Shown piece by piece: positions 42,820-52,022 of a stretch of 64,000 bases of DNA. The notes beneath the pieces are model-generated. The model did not search any database. It worked only from the letters and a program-made list of their open reading frames with translations, and was not told the origin of the DNA. Source of the DNA: CAVSJA01 sp963728145. GTDB taxonomy: Bacteria; Bacteroidota; Bacteroidia; Chitinophagales; Chitinophagaceae. A program made the translations under genes and the position numbers. The stretch lies in contig CAVSJA010000001.1 in assembly GCA_963728145.1 (NCBI GenBank), forward strand, positions 372,001-436,000. The letters run 5' to 3'. Position 1 is the first letter of the stretch; every line of letters begins with the position of its first letter.

Positions 42820-45495
42820 ATGATTAACAGGTTCAAAAATAGTTTAAAATACGGTACGAAGTCGATTTTGATCGTAGTATCGGTACTATTAACGGGTTAT
42901 GCGGCGGCTAATTATTCAACCGGCCCAATTTTTGACAATTTGTTAACTAGCCCGCTGCAAGACACTACCAAGCCAAAAACTCAAAAGAACGACACGATTC
43001 CCGGCAAGGATAGCACCGTCACAAAAACAGATACTTTTCAATTAAAGATTTCCAGTGATTCCCTCGATGCACAGGTAGATTATGAAGCTGCCGATTCAGT
43101 GGTGCTCGATGTGCCTAATAAACGAATCATTTTATATAGCAAGGGAAGAGTAAGACAAAAGGATATTGACCTTAGTGCAGATAGTATCGAGCTTGACCAG
43201 AGTAAGGACATGCTTACTGCAACTTTCCGAAGGGATTCATTGGGCAATATGGTTGGCCGGCCTGTGTTGGTACAGGGGGGAACCACAATGGAATCGGACG
43301 TTATCCGGTTCAATACGAAGAGTCAAAGAGGAATTACAAATAATACCTATACCAGGCAGGATGAAATTCATATACATCTTGGGGTTTCGAAAAAGGTCGG
43401 TTCTGATGTTTATTATGCATCCAGGGGACAATTAACCACCTGTAATTTCGATACGCCACATTTTGCATTCCGTACCAATAAGATGAAACTCGTAAACAAA
43501 AAGGTCGCGATCACTGGACCTGTTCATCCGGAATTTGAAGGCGTACCGGTACCTATCTATTTACCATTCGGAATGTTTCCACTTTCTTCAGGAAGACATT
43601 CGGGATTATTACCACCACAGTTCACCGCCAGTGAGGATTTCGGATTGGGTTTGGAAGGATTAGGTTATTACAAAGTGCTCGGAGATAATTTTGACGTAAC
43701 GCTCCGAACGAATATTTACTCTTATGGTGGATGGAACGTTTATTTAACTCCAAGATATCTGAAACGATATCGATACAACGGTTCATTAAGTCTCGCGTTG
43801 CAGAAAACCCGTATTCTCAGCGATGATCCTAAAACAGAATTCACGGAATCAAAAACTTTCAATATCACCTGGGCACATTCCACTGATAGCCGCGCAAGAC
43901 CGGGAACAAGTTTTTCGGCGAATGTGAATGCCGGTTCAACAAAGTTCAATCAGTTTGTTGCGAACAACCCTGTAAGGAATTTTTCAAATCAATTGAATTC
44001 CTCCATTTCTTATTCCAAAACCTGGGGCCTTGCTAATTTGGCGTTAACCGCAAATCACAACCAAAATAATAATACCGGTCTCATTAATTTGAGTCTGCCT
44101 AATATGGCATTTACCTTAAACACATTTTATCCTCTTCAGAAGAAGACATTCACTGGTCAACCAAAATGGTATGAAAAACTGGGTATTGGATTGAATACAA
44201 ACTTTGCCAACCAGATAAGCTTTTATGATTCTTTATTCAGTATATCTAGGATCCTCGATACTATTCAATGGGGAGCGCAACACAATATCCCGATACAGCT
44301 TTCACTTCCACCATTGGGTCCATTCACGATCGGTCCTGGCATTTCTTACCAGGAAAAATGGTATTCAAGAAGGTTTGAGAGGAGATGGAATGATAACACG
44401 AAGAAAGTGGATACAATCATCAACAAAGGATTTTATACCGCCAGGGATCTTTCATTCAGCCTGGGAGTAAGCACTGCCATCTTTGGGATGTTTGATGGTT
44501 TTGGAAAGAACAGTAAGCTCTATGCCATTCGACATGTGATCCGTCCAACTTTTTCCTTTAATTACCGGCCTGACATGGCGAAAAAGGATTACTACAGCAC
44601 GCAGATCGATACCACCGGAAGAGAGTTCCGTTTTTCATACTATGAAGGTGCTATTTTTGGTCCATTTTCCGAAGGTGAGTATGGAGGTATTGGTTTTGGC
44701 ATAGATAATATGATCGAAGGAAAAATTCGTTCGCCAAAAGACACGAGTGAAGGCGGAATCAAACGGTTCAAAATTATCGATGGATTTGGATTCAACGGAG
44801 GATACAATTTCATTGCAGACTCTTTCAAACTTTCGCCGCTTAATTTTTATGCAAGAAGTACATTGTTTGAAAAGATCAATATCACGGCCGGCGCAACACT
44901 CGATCCATATCTCACTGATACATCAGGATTCAGGAAGGATATGTACGCCTGGGAAGGTGATAAATTTTCATTGGGTCATATTACCAGTGGAAACGTAGCT
45001 GTGAGCGCCACCTTCCAAAGTCCTGCGAAAGATCCACCAGAAGACAAACAAGTACAAATAGACGATCCCAATCTGCCGCCATTAACATTGGAAGAACAAA
45101 TGGCGCAATTGCAATATGTGCGTCAGAATCCGGCCGAGTTCGTTGACTTCAATATCCCCTGGTCATTGACAATTTCCTATTCTCTTAACTTTTCGAGAGT
45201 ATTCAGACCGGACTACAGTGGATACCGTACCGAAACTAATTCGAATTTTAACTTCAACGGAGATTTCAGCCTTACCGAAAAATGGAAATTCGGAATGACC
45301 GGCTTCTATGATTTTAAAACAGCCAAAGTGCAAACCCTCACCATGTTCATCACCCGTGAAATGCATTGCTGGCAATTATCCATCAACGTTACACCAGTCG
45401 GCCTATACCGCTCATTCAATATTACGCTCAATCCAAAATCAGGAATTCTTCGCGATATGAAAGTTAACAGGACGAGATACTTTTACGGAGGCTAA
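42820..45495 (+). CDS. LptD-like LPS assembly outer-membrane protein
   Basis: An 891-residue outer-membrane barrel with an N-terminal OstA-like domain (DSVVLDVPNKRIILYSKGRV, split) and a large beta-barrel. The pattern VYYASRGQLTTCNFDTPHFAF and VPVPIYLPFGMFPLSSGR is typical of the Bacteroidota LptD family. It would insert LPS into the outer leaflet, with the OstA-like, MlaD and amidase genes divergent from it. No lptE gene is seen next to it. The C-terminal residues end YFYGG, not the usual terminal aromatic. Confidence 0.88.
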   Translation: MINRFKNSLKYGTKSILIVVSVLLTGYAAANYSTGPIFDNLLTSPLQDTTKPKTQKNDTIPGKDSTVTKTDTFQLKISSDSLDAQVDYEAADSVVLDVPNKRIILYSKGRVRQKDIDLSADSIELDQSKDMLTATFRRDSLGNMVGRPVLVQGGTTMESDVIRFNTKSQRGITNNTYTRQDEIHIHLGVSKKVGSDVYYASRGQLTTCNFDTPHFAFRTNKMKLVNKKVAITGPVHPEFEGVPVPIYLPFGMFPLSSGRHSGLLPPQFTASEDFGLGLEGLGYYKVLGDNFDVTLRTNIYSYGGWNVYLTPRYLKRYRYNGSLSLALQKTRILSDDPKTEFTESKTFNITWAHSTDSRARPGTSFSANVNAGSTKFNQFVANNPVRNFSNQLNSSISYSKTWGLANLALTANHNQNNNTGLINLSLPNMAFTLNTFYPLQKKTFTGQPKWYEKLGIGLNTNFANQISFYDSLFSISRILDTIQWGAQHNIPIQLSLPPLGPFTIGPGISYQEKWYSRRFERRWNDNTKKVDTIINKGFYTARDLSFSLGVSTAIFGMFDGFGKNSKLYAIRHVIRPTFSFNYRPDMAKKDYYSTQIDTTGREFRFSYYEGAIFGPFSEGEYGGIGFGIDNMIEGKIRSPKDTSEGGIKRFKIIDGFGFNGGYNFIADSFKLSPLNFYARSTLFEKINITAGATLDPYLTDTSGFRKDMYAWEGDKFSLGHITSGNVAVSATFQSPAKDPPEDKQVQIDDPNLPPLTLEEQMAQLQYVRQNPAEFVDFNIPWSLTISYSLNFSRVFRPDYSGYRTETNSNFNFNGDFSLTEKWKFGMTGFYDFKTAKVQTLTMFITREMHCWQLSINVTPVGLYRSFNITLNPKSGILRDMKVNRTRYFYGG

Positions 45496-45507
45496 TCCGC
45501 CTTCGGC

Positions 45508-45657
45508 GAGAACAGAGGAACAGAAGAACAGACGAATGACGATCGGTTCGTCTATTCTACTGATCTACTGTTCTGCTATTCATCTGTTCCTCTGTTCTCC
45601 TGTTCTTCTGTTCATCTGTTCTTCTGTTCATCTGTTCTTCTGTTCCCTTGTTCTCTG
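45508..45657. repeat. 8-bp word array (AGAACAGA/CTGTTCTT family) with facing arms
   Basis: AGAACAGA and GGAACAGA words (45508-45532) face many TGTTCCTC, TGTTCTTC and TGTTCATC words (45575-45657). The array lies in the convergent gap after the LptD-like gene. Its end encodes the last residues and the stop of the PlsC gene. Confidence 0.87.
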
Positions 45658-46383
45658 GAGATATTCCATCATCACAGTTCGAACCTTCTCCTTCAAGCTT
45701 TCCGGATTATCTCCTGCGCTTACGGGAATCGGAGGCAGAAAATGCATTTCAAGACGATGAGGCATCAGGTAAAAAGTTTTTTTAGCAGGCAATACCTTCG
45801 CTGTATGAAATATCACTCCTGGCAGGATTGCGTGTCCTGTGTCGGTTGCCAATCGAAATGCTCCACTGTGAAAAGGGGTAAGTAGTTCTTTCGTTTTGTT
45901 CCTTGTGCCTTCGGGATAGATGCACATATGTAAACCCATTTCCAGTACTTCTTTCATTTTTACAAAGCTTTCTTTCCGGCTGCTTTCACTCTTTCGATCT
46001 ACTAATACCGATCCAGTTCTGTAAAGCATTCCGAAGAGCGGAATCTTTGCCATTTCTATTTTAGCGATAGTTTTATTGCCCCCAGGAATTGCTGGGTAAG
46101 AAATTGGAACATCCATCAGGGAATTGTGATTGCAAACAACAATATAACTTTCACCTGGTTTGAAATAATTCCTGCCTTTTATTCTTAAGGGGCAACCGAT
46201 CAAAGTGAGATAAATTCCCATCCATACCTTCGAAAAACTTGAAAAACGCTTTGTCTTCAACGGATCAGGCTTGAAATGGCTGAACAATAAATACGGAATG
46301 AGAAAAATGACAAGTGTGATGACAAATAATATCAAAGCCCAGAATGCTGCAATCCTTCCAAAAATTTCTTTCAAAACTTTCAT
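45628..46383 (-). CDS. 1-acyl-sn-glycerol-3-phosphate acyltransferase (PlsC-like)
   Basis: A 251-residue membrane acyltransferase for phosphatidic acid synthesis. The catalytic HX4D motif is in NHNSLMD (about 85-91), and YPEGTRNK (about 160-167) is the glycerophosphate-binding motif. A transmembrane segment lies at residues 8-32 (IFGRIAAFWALILFVI). The start at 46383 was chosen because the preceding codons read back into the ung stop region. The final residues QRTREQKNR and the TGA stop are written by the AGAACAG repeat array. It is cotranscribed with ung (8 nt gap). Confidence 0.9.
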   Translation of the reverse strand: MKVLKEIFGRIAAFWALILFVITLVIFLIPYLLFSHFKPDPLKTKRFSSFSKVWMGIYLTLIGCPLRIKGRNYFKPGESYIVVCNHNSLMDVPISYPAIPGGNKTIAKIEMAKIPLFGMLYRTGSVLVDRKSESSRKESFVKMKEVLEMGLHMCIYPEGTRNKTKELLTPFHSGAFRLATDTGHAILPGVIFHTAKVLPAKKTFYLMPHRLEMHFLPPIPVSAGDNPESLKEKVRTVMMEYLQRTREQKNR

Positions 46384-46391
46384 AGAATTTT

Positions 46392-47063
46392 TTAAAGTGA
46401 CCAATCGATTGGATCAATGCCATGCTTTACCAACCATTCATTTGCTTTGGAAAAATGTTTGCATCCAAAGAATCCATTATTCGCTGAATAAGGAGAAGGA
46501 TGAGCGGCTTTTAATACCAGGTGTTTGGTTTCATCGATTAGCGCCTGTTTCTCTTGTGCGAATTTGCCCCAAAGCAAGAAGACCACATGTTCTTTTTCTT
46601 CGGATATTTTTTTGATAACTGCGTCAGTGAAGTTCGACCAACCCATTTTCGAATGGCTATTTGGTTCATTTGCCCGGACAGTTAAGGATGCATTTAATAA
46701 TAATACACCCTGTTCTGCCCAATGTGAAAGATTTCCATGCGCGGCTATTTTACATCCAAGGTCTGATTGTAATTCTTTATAAATATTCATCAGGGAAGGA
46801 GGGGGAACCACTCCATTTTGTACAGAGAAACTCAATCCATGCGCCTGACCATGACCGTGATAAGGATCCTGGCCGATCAGCACCAGTTTCACCTTATCAA
46901 ATGGAGTTGTATTGAATGCGTTGAAGATTAGTCCGCCGGGAGGAAAGATTGTTTTTCCCGCCATCTTTTCCGTACGCAGGAAATTTACGATCTCCAGGAA
47001 ATAAGGCCTGGAGAATTCCGATTTCAAAACTTTTTTCCAGGTTTCGTTTATGCGAACGTCCAT
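46392..47063 (-). CDS. ung: Uracil-DNA glycosylase
   Basis: A 223-residue family 1 uracil-DNA glycosylase, which starts base-excision repair of uracil in DNA. The catalytic motif GQDPYHGHGQAHGLSFSV (64-81, Asp66) and the HPSPYSANNGFFGCKHF minor-groove loop (near the C-terminus) are intact. A -7 box TAAGTTTG (minus strand, 47087-47080) lies about 17 nt upstream. It overlaps neither neighbour; the PlsC-like gene follows after 8 nt. Confidence 0.95.
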   Translation of the reverse strand: MDVRINETWKKVLKSEFSRPYFLEIVNFLRTEKMAGKTIFPPGGLIFNAFNTTPFDKVKLVLIGQDPYHGHGQAHGLSFSVQNGVVPPPSLMNIYKELQSDLGCKIAAHGNLSHWAEQGVLLLNASLTVRANEPNSHSKMGWSNFTDAVIKKISEEKEHVVFLLWGKFAQEKQALIDETKHLVLKAAHPSPYSANNGFFGCKHFSKANEWLVKHGIDPIDWSL

Positions 47064-47079
47064 TTGGCTGGCTTGAGTG

Positions 47080-47087
47080 CAAACTTA
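47080..47087 (-). promoter_or_regulatory. -7 element TAAGTTTG of ung
   Basis: CAAACTTA on the plus strand reads TAAGTTTG on the minus strand, matching TAnnTTTG; the leader would be about 15 nt. The -33 element would fall in the adjacent repeat array but is not clear. Confidence 0.4.
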
Positions 47088-47097
47088 GTGGATTAGG

Positions 47098-47178
47098 ATG
47101 ACAAGGTTGACGGGGTTGACAGGGTTGACAAAGTTGATAGGATTAACAAGGTTTATGGGACGGTTCCCTTGTCAACCT
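47098..47178. repeat. 9-bp word array (GTTGACAGG/CTTGTCAAC family)
   Basis: GTTGACGGG, GTTGACAGG, GTTGACAAA, GTTGATAGG (47105-47140) face one CCTTGTCAACC (47168-47178). It lies between divergent ung and the PagL-like gene. Confidence 0.83.
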
Positions 47179-47196
47179 GATTAAGTAAATTGCCCC

Positions 47197-48330
47197 GTGA
47201 AGCTCGCCTCTGTAATACGATCACTGGGGATCGCAATCGTCCTAATAAGCTTTTTTGAACACGGCTCGGCTCAAAACGATTCTTCATCACGAAAAAAAAA
47301 TAACAAGATCTTCAGCATCGGAGCAGGCGCGCATTATGGAACTATTTTTTCCCATTCACCTGAAGTAGAATATTCAAAAGGTTCCCGTCCTTTTGGGGTT
47401 GATATGAATTTTACCTGGCAGCGGAATGATTCAGCGACATGGAATCTTTGCAATTGTTTTCCCCGTTCGGGTCTTCTCCTTGCTTATTATGATTATGACA
47501 ATGAGATCCTGGGTAAAAGTTTTTCCGCGGCTTATTTCCTCGAGCCAACCTACCGCATAAGTCCAAAAACATATTTTTCTTTCAAAGCGGCTGCCGGCCT
47601 TTCTTACATGACTAATCCCTTTGATTCGATAGAAAATCCAAACAATAGATCTTATAGCACCACAATTAGCATGTATTTGTTATTAGGAATCGGCGTTTGG
47701 TTTAAGATTGACAATAACTGGTGGGTCAATGGCATGATCAATTACCAGCACGAATCAAATGGCGGACTAAGGCAACCGAATAAAGGAATCAACTGGCCAA
47801 CTGCAAGTCTTGCATTTAGTTATCAAACCAATCCTTCACCATATATTTTAGGCAGAAGGCAAAAAGAAAGATTCTGGAAAGGATATCCTATCCGATGGGA
47901 TATCGGTTTATTCGGCATTGCAAAACGTACACTCGATGAAAATGGAGAAAGCAAGAGAGTGCCCCTGGTCGGATTAAGCTTCCAGGGAGCAAAACAGGTT
48001 GGTTCAATCAACAACATTACGCTTGGTGCAGAAGTTTTTTATGATGAAGCATTGCAGAATCAATTGAAACTTGATTCAATCGAGGCAAGTGCAACCCGTG
48101 CAGGCTTATCAATCGGACATGAATTCATTCTTGGAAAATTCCTTTTCAGCCAACGCATCGGTGTTTATATCTACAATCAAACCGACTATTTTGATCCCAT
48201 CTATCATCGCTGGGGAATTCATTACAATATGACTAAGCATTGGGGAATTGGTTTTCATCTCATGGCGCATAAGCATGTAGCGGATTTTATTGATTTGCGG
48301 GTGACGTATGGTTGGGGGAGAGCGTACTAA
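47197..48330 (+). CDS. PagL-like lipid A 3-O-deacylase / acyloxyacyl hydrolase family protein
   Basis: A 377-residue outer-membrane protein with a GTG start and a signal peptide ending HGSAQND. The C-terminal half has the PagL-like motif QHESNGGLRQPNKGINW, where the His and Ser of HESN fit the catalytic pair, inside a beta-barrel of alternating strands. PagL removes an acyl chain from lipid A and changes envelope properties. The barrel is larger than the canonical eight strands, with an extra C-terminal part. The TAA stop is followed at once by an array. Confidence 0.78.
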   Translation: MKLASVIRSLGIAIVLISFFEHGSAQNDSSSRKKNNKIFSIGAGAHYGTIFSHSPEVEYSKGSRPFGVDMNFTWQRNDSATWNLCNCFPRSGLLLAYYDYDNEILGKSFSAAYFLEPTYRISPKTYFSFKAAAGLSYMTNPFDSIENPNNRSYSTTISMYLLLGIGVWFKIDNNWWVNGMINYQHESNGGLRQPNKGINWPTASLAFSYQTNPSPYILGRRQKERFWKGYPIRWDIGLFGIAKRTLDENGESKRVPLVGLSFQGAKQVGSINNITLGAEVFYDEALQNQLKLDSIEASATRAGLSIGHEFILGKFLFSQRIGVYIYNQTDYFDPIYHRWGIHYNMTKHWGIGFHLMAHKHVADFIDLRVTYGWGRAY

Positions 48331-48362
48331 GAGGCAAAGGGCAAGAGGCAAGAGGCAAGAGG
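48331..48362. repeat. 7-bp word array (GGCAAGA family) next to a CCGATAGCTATCGG palindrome
   Basis: GGCAAAG, GGCAAGA, GGCAAGA, GGCAAGA follow the PagL-like stop with no gap; a palindrome (CCGATAGCTATCGG, 48376-48389) follows. The rest of the gap to 48619 holds a GGGGAAATATTTATTCCC hairpin-like stretch and no gene that I recognise. Confidence 0.7.
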
Positions 48363-48619
48363 CATCCTGATAATCCGATAGCTATCGGGATCGGGAGGGT
48401 AATATTTAAATTCAACTAAGGGGAAATATTTATTCCCACTTTTTGACCATCAGAATTTCCCCAATTTTTCGCTTAATACCTGTGGTTAGGAGACCATAAA
48501 TCTTATGATTATTTCGTTTACACGAACGCCAAATTATTTTTGGAAGATTTTCCCATTCTGGTTCTCGATGAAATGAAATTTTTCTTTTATTTGCCAAACC
48601 TGATCTACCCCTTTGAATT

Positions 48620-50011
48620 ATGAACCCTTTACTGAGCCGCTTTGTTCGCCTATTATGGATGCTGTTCCTTGTTGTCGCCTCTATCAATCAGGCGGCAGCG
48701 CAATCGTCCTCGTTTACTCCAACTGCGGAAGACAATAACCTCCTGAAAAAACTGATCGAGCGATACGAGTCATCGTATAAACAGTCATTATTGTCATTGC
48801 CCTCAACGAACAAAACAGATTTTGAAAGGATTTATAAGGAGAGATGGGAGAATATAAAAGAGAAGTTTGACAAAAAAGAGATCTATACAAACAATGCTGC
48901 CCAGAAATATCTTGATGGGGTGGTGGAAGAAATTATACAGGCAAACCCAATCCTGAAAGGTCAATCCTTTCAGTGCTATTTTTCCCGCTCGGGCATTCCT
49001 AACGCAAGTTTTATCGGTGAAGGAATTATTCTTATAAACATGGGTTTGTTCCATCGCCTCAATAATGAAAGCCAGGCGGCATTTGTTATTTCGCATGAGA
49101 TCGCCCACTTCATGCTGAAGCATAGCGATAACGCTATAAAAAAATATGTAACTGCGATCAATTCCAAAGAAGTGCAGCAGCAATTGCGTGAAATAAAAGG
49201 CTCAGAATACCGGAAGCGCGAACAATTGGAAAAATTGGTAAAGGGTCTTTCGTTCAGTACGCGTCGCCACAGCAGGGATCGTGAAAATGAAGCGGATTCA
49301 TTTGCAGTAGAGTTGCTGCGAAATACTCGTTTTGATGTTTCTGGAGCGCTAAGCGCTCTCGCCTTGCTTGATACGATAGATACTGACCAATTAAATACGG
49401 CAGCTAGTCTTGAAAAACTATTCAATGCAAAGGGTTATCCTTTTCAAAAAAGATGGATTGCAAAGGAAGAAGGCTTGTTGGGAGGCCATGCAACGTTAAA
49501 AGAAGATGCTGAGATGGAAGATTCACTAAAAACACATCCTGATTGTTCCTCCCGAATAAAAGCAATTGGTCCGATGGTAAAGCGATTCGCCCAGGCTTCG
49601 GGATCAAAAAAGACAACAAACAGTTCCGTATTTGAAGAGCTCAAAAATATTTTCCCCTACGAAATTATCGCCTATACGTATGCGTCTGACAGATACACCC
49701 GCAGTTTGTACTTTACCATAGAACTATTAGAGCAAAAGCCTGCAGATCCTTATCTCATCGCGCAGGTTGGAAAGCTCTTCAATAGTTTTTTCGCTGCACA
49801 AAAATCCCATACGCTCGGAAAATTCGTAGACCTGCCATCTCCGGATTATCGACCGGGGTATAATTTGCTATTACAGTTCATTCAAAACCTTTACAAAGAA
49901 GATTACGCATCCATTAGTTACCATTTTCTCAAACAATATCAAACTCAATTGAGCAATTACGAACCATTTAAAACTGCTTATCAAAACAGTATTCAAATCG
50001 CACAACAATAA
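48620..50011 (+). CDS. M48 family metalloprotease, secreted
   Basis: A 463-residue periplasmic zinc protease: signal peptide to about residue 28 (NQAAAQ), HEIAHFMLKH with HExxH (159-163), and the third ligand region ENEADSFAVELL (ExxxD). It resembles BepA/LoiP-type M48 proteases, which act on misassembled outer-membrane proteins. The C-terminal half is helical (TPR-like). The following gene starts 24 nt downstream, so the two are probably cotranscribed. Confidence 0.9.
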   Translation: MNPLLSRFVRLLWMLFLVVASINQAAAQSSSFTPTAEDNNLLKKLIERYESSYKQSLLSLPSTNKTDFERIYKERWENIKEKFDKKEIYTNNAAQKYLDGVVEEIIQANPILKGQSFQCYFSRSGIPNASFIGEGIILINMGLFHRLNNESQAAFVISHEIAHFMLKHSDNAIKKYVTAINSKEVQQQLREIKGSEYRKREQLEKLVKGLSFSTRRHSRDRENEADSFAVELLRNTRFDVSGALSALALLDTIDTDQLNTAASLEKLFNAKGYPFQKRWIAKEEGLLGGHATLKEDAEMEDSLKTHPDCSSRIKAIGPMVKRFAQASGSKKTTNSSVFEELKNIFPYEIIAYTYASDRYTRSLYFTIELLEQKPADPYLIAQVGKLFNSFFAAQKSHTLGKFVDLPSPDYRPGYNLLLQFIQNLYKEDYASISYHFLKQYQTQLSNYEPFKTAYQNSIQIAQQ

Positions 50012-50035
50012 ACAAACCCTCAAAAGAAAATTTCT

Positions 50036-51593
50036 ATGAACAGAACATTTTTATTAATCGCTGCAATTCTTTGTGCAGGCATCAGCGCTGTTGCACAGGG
50101 AAAGCTAAGCATCGACAAAGTGTACGCGGCTTATTTGCGCAATAGCGGCAGCATTATGGAAAACAACCAGATCAAGGGATATTATTTCCTGTACCAGAGT
50201 GATAAGATAGATAGAAACACCAACGAGTACACCCTTCAGATCCTGGATCAGAACCTCAATAAAGTAAAGGATATCAAATTTGAGGATTCGAAAAAAGTAA
50301 GTCTTCTCGAAGCTGCTTATAACGGAAGCACGCTTGGCTTCTTGTTTAAGAACGAAGACACCAAGACTATCGACATGAAAATCTATACTGTCGATGGCAA
50401 GCTAAAGTATACCTATAGCCGGGGATATGACAAGAAAACGGAAGCCCTGATGGACCAATATGCAACTATGCACACTGATGAAGGTATGAACCAAAACGTT
50501 TATGATCTTGGCGAGCAGGGTTTCGCATCGGTACTTCCACTTCGTGAAGGTAAGAACCGTACTTATGAAGTTGATTTTTATTCCTCGCTGTCCAAAAAGC
50601 AATGGACATATACACCAATGGATGAGGAGCGCTATGTGCAGGCTGAATACCTTGGCAGTACTGACAGCCTAATTATATTGGAAGTGATGAAAAAAAGCCG
50701 GCTTCTAAGTGGTAGTTTTTCTGCCCACCTTATCGGATTAAACTTTATCACTAAAAAGAAAGAGTTTGAAATTGATGAAGAAGGAGCCGAGTATAAATTC
50801 ATTCCCTCAAGTGTAAAACAATTGAAAGGCGGCAGGACAGTGGTAATGGGCGCTTATTATGACAAAGCAGCCAATATTGCAAAAGACGCCAGTCTTGGCC
50901 TGGGCATTTATGAAATAGACAGCAAGGGAAAAGTACTGAACAGGACGCTTAACTCCTGGGCCGGAGATCTAGCAAAATTCCTGCCTACTAATAGCAAAGG
51001 AAAGATTGATAATGTAGGTTACCTGTTTATACACCGTTTGATTCAAACTCCTGATGGCAAATACTTTCATGGTAGGCGAAGGTTATAAGCGGAATGCGAG
51101 CGCCGGAGGTATTGCCTTAACTGTGCTGGCAGCAGCAGGCGGTGGTACGACCAGTGCAGGAGTCACTAAAATTGTTATCACTGATATGGTGGTAATGGAG
51201 ATGAACGATAAATTTAAGGTCACCAATGCAACGATATACGACAAAACACAGAACACAGCGGTTGCGTCAAGCATGAGCGATTACAATAGCCAGCACGCCA
51301 TTGCCATGTATCTTAAAGCGGTCGGTGCCTTTGATTATGAATTTACCACCGGCGATGCAGACAATAGCAATTTCGTAATTTGTTACAGTGATTGGGTAAG
51401 GGGTTCAGGGTACAAAGGACAAACCTTTAATGCTATTCGTTATAATGGCTCGAAGTTCACAACAGATAAAATAGAATTGAAGTCAAAGGCCAGCAGCATG
51501 CGCGTATTTCCCGGCAAAGCTGGATTCATTATGATCCTGGAGTATTTTAAGAAGGATAAGAGATTAGAGATGAGATTGGAGAAGCTGAGTTAG
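50036..51593 (+). pseudogene. Secreted protein of unknown function, split by a one-base frameshift
   Basis: Two overlapping frames read as one protein of about 518 residues: frame 1 (from 50036; signal peptide ending GISAVAQGK) runs to LIQTPDGKYF, then near 51064-51069 the coding switches frame and continues MVGEGYKRNASAGG to 51593. The total length (1558 nt) is 3n+1, so removing one base in TACTTTCATGG restores a single reading frame. Both halves look coherent, with no other stops. I do not recognise the family; it may be an exported beta-rich protein. It follows the M48 protease gene. The frameshift may be sequencing error. Confidence 0.7.
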
Positions 51594-51616
51594 AATTAAT
51601 TCGATATATCAATAAC

Positions 51617-51657
51617 AAAAGCCTTCAAGTCTTAGGATTTGGAGGCTGTTGTTTTTA
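51617..51657 (+). terminator. Intrinsic terminator
   Basis: AGCCTTCAA pairs with TTGGAGGCT (with a G-U pair) and a T-rich tract follows. It starts 24 nt after the stop of the frameshifted gene. Confidence 0.65.
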
Positions 51658-51660
51658 TAG

Positions 51661-51687
51661 GGTTGAATAGTTGATTGGTTGACTGGG
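51661..51687. repeat. 8-bp word array (GGTTGATT family), short single arm
   Basis: GGTTGAAT, AGTTGATT, GGTTGACT in 51661-51685, the same family as 25189-25223. No facing arm. Confidence 0.5.
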
Positions 51688-51717
51688 AATGAGTGAAGGG
51701 CTTCAATCTTCGATTGG

Positions 51718-52020
51718 CTATTCTCGTAAAATTTTGTCTACTTCTTCAATTTTTCGTTTTGTTTTTTCTATTTTCCTTTTTAGGAGATATGGCGAAACAA
51801 TTATGGTAAATACGCTGAAAAGGGATGCAGGAATAGTTAAAAATAAAGTCCACCTTAACCATTCGTGTTTCCAAAAGATAACATAAAGAGCAATAGTTAG
51901 AGTTGCCCTAATTGTCCAAAGGATTAGTTTCTTTTTTCTATATGAGGGATCTAAAACTGTGTCAGTTGAAATTGATTCAAGCTCTTTTTTGAAACTGTCG
52001 CCTATTGTATCATTCTCCAT
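51718..52020 (-). CDS. Small membrane protein
   Basis: A 100-residue protein with two hydrophobic segments (LILWTIRATLTIALYVIF, about 32-49; LFLTIPASLFSVFTIIV, about 58-76), a charged N-terminus and a coiled-coil-like C-terminus (KRKIEKTKRKIEEVDKIL). It follows the next gene (52023-52661) with 2 nt between the stop and this start, so the two form one transcript. No family is recognised. Confidence 0.6.
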   Translation of the reverse strand: MENDTIGDSFKKELESISTDTVLDPSYRKKKLILWTIRATLTIALYVIFWKHEWLRWTLFLTIPASLFSVFTIIVSPYLLKRKIEKTKRKIEEVDKILRE

Positions 52021-52022
52021 AG

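Noticed and set aside
45536..45760. Small Leu/Ser/Cys-rich frame
   Set aside because: Translation of the CTGTTCTT array in the PlsC/LptD gap.
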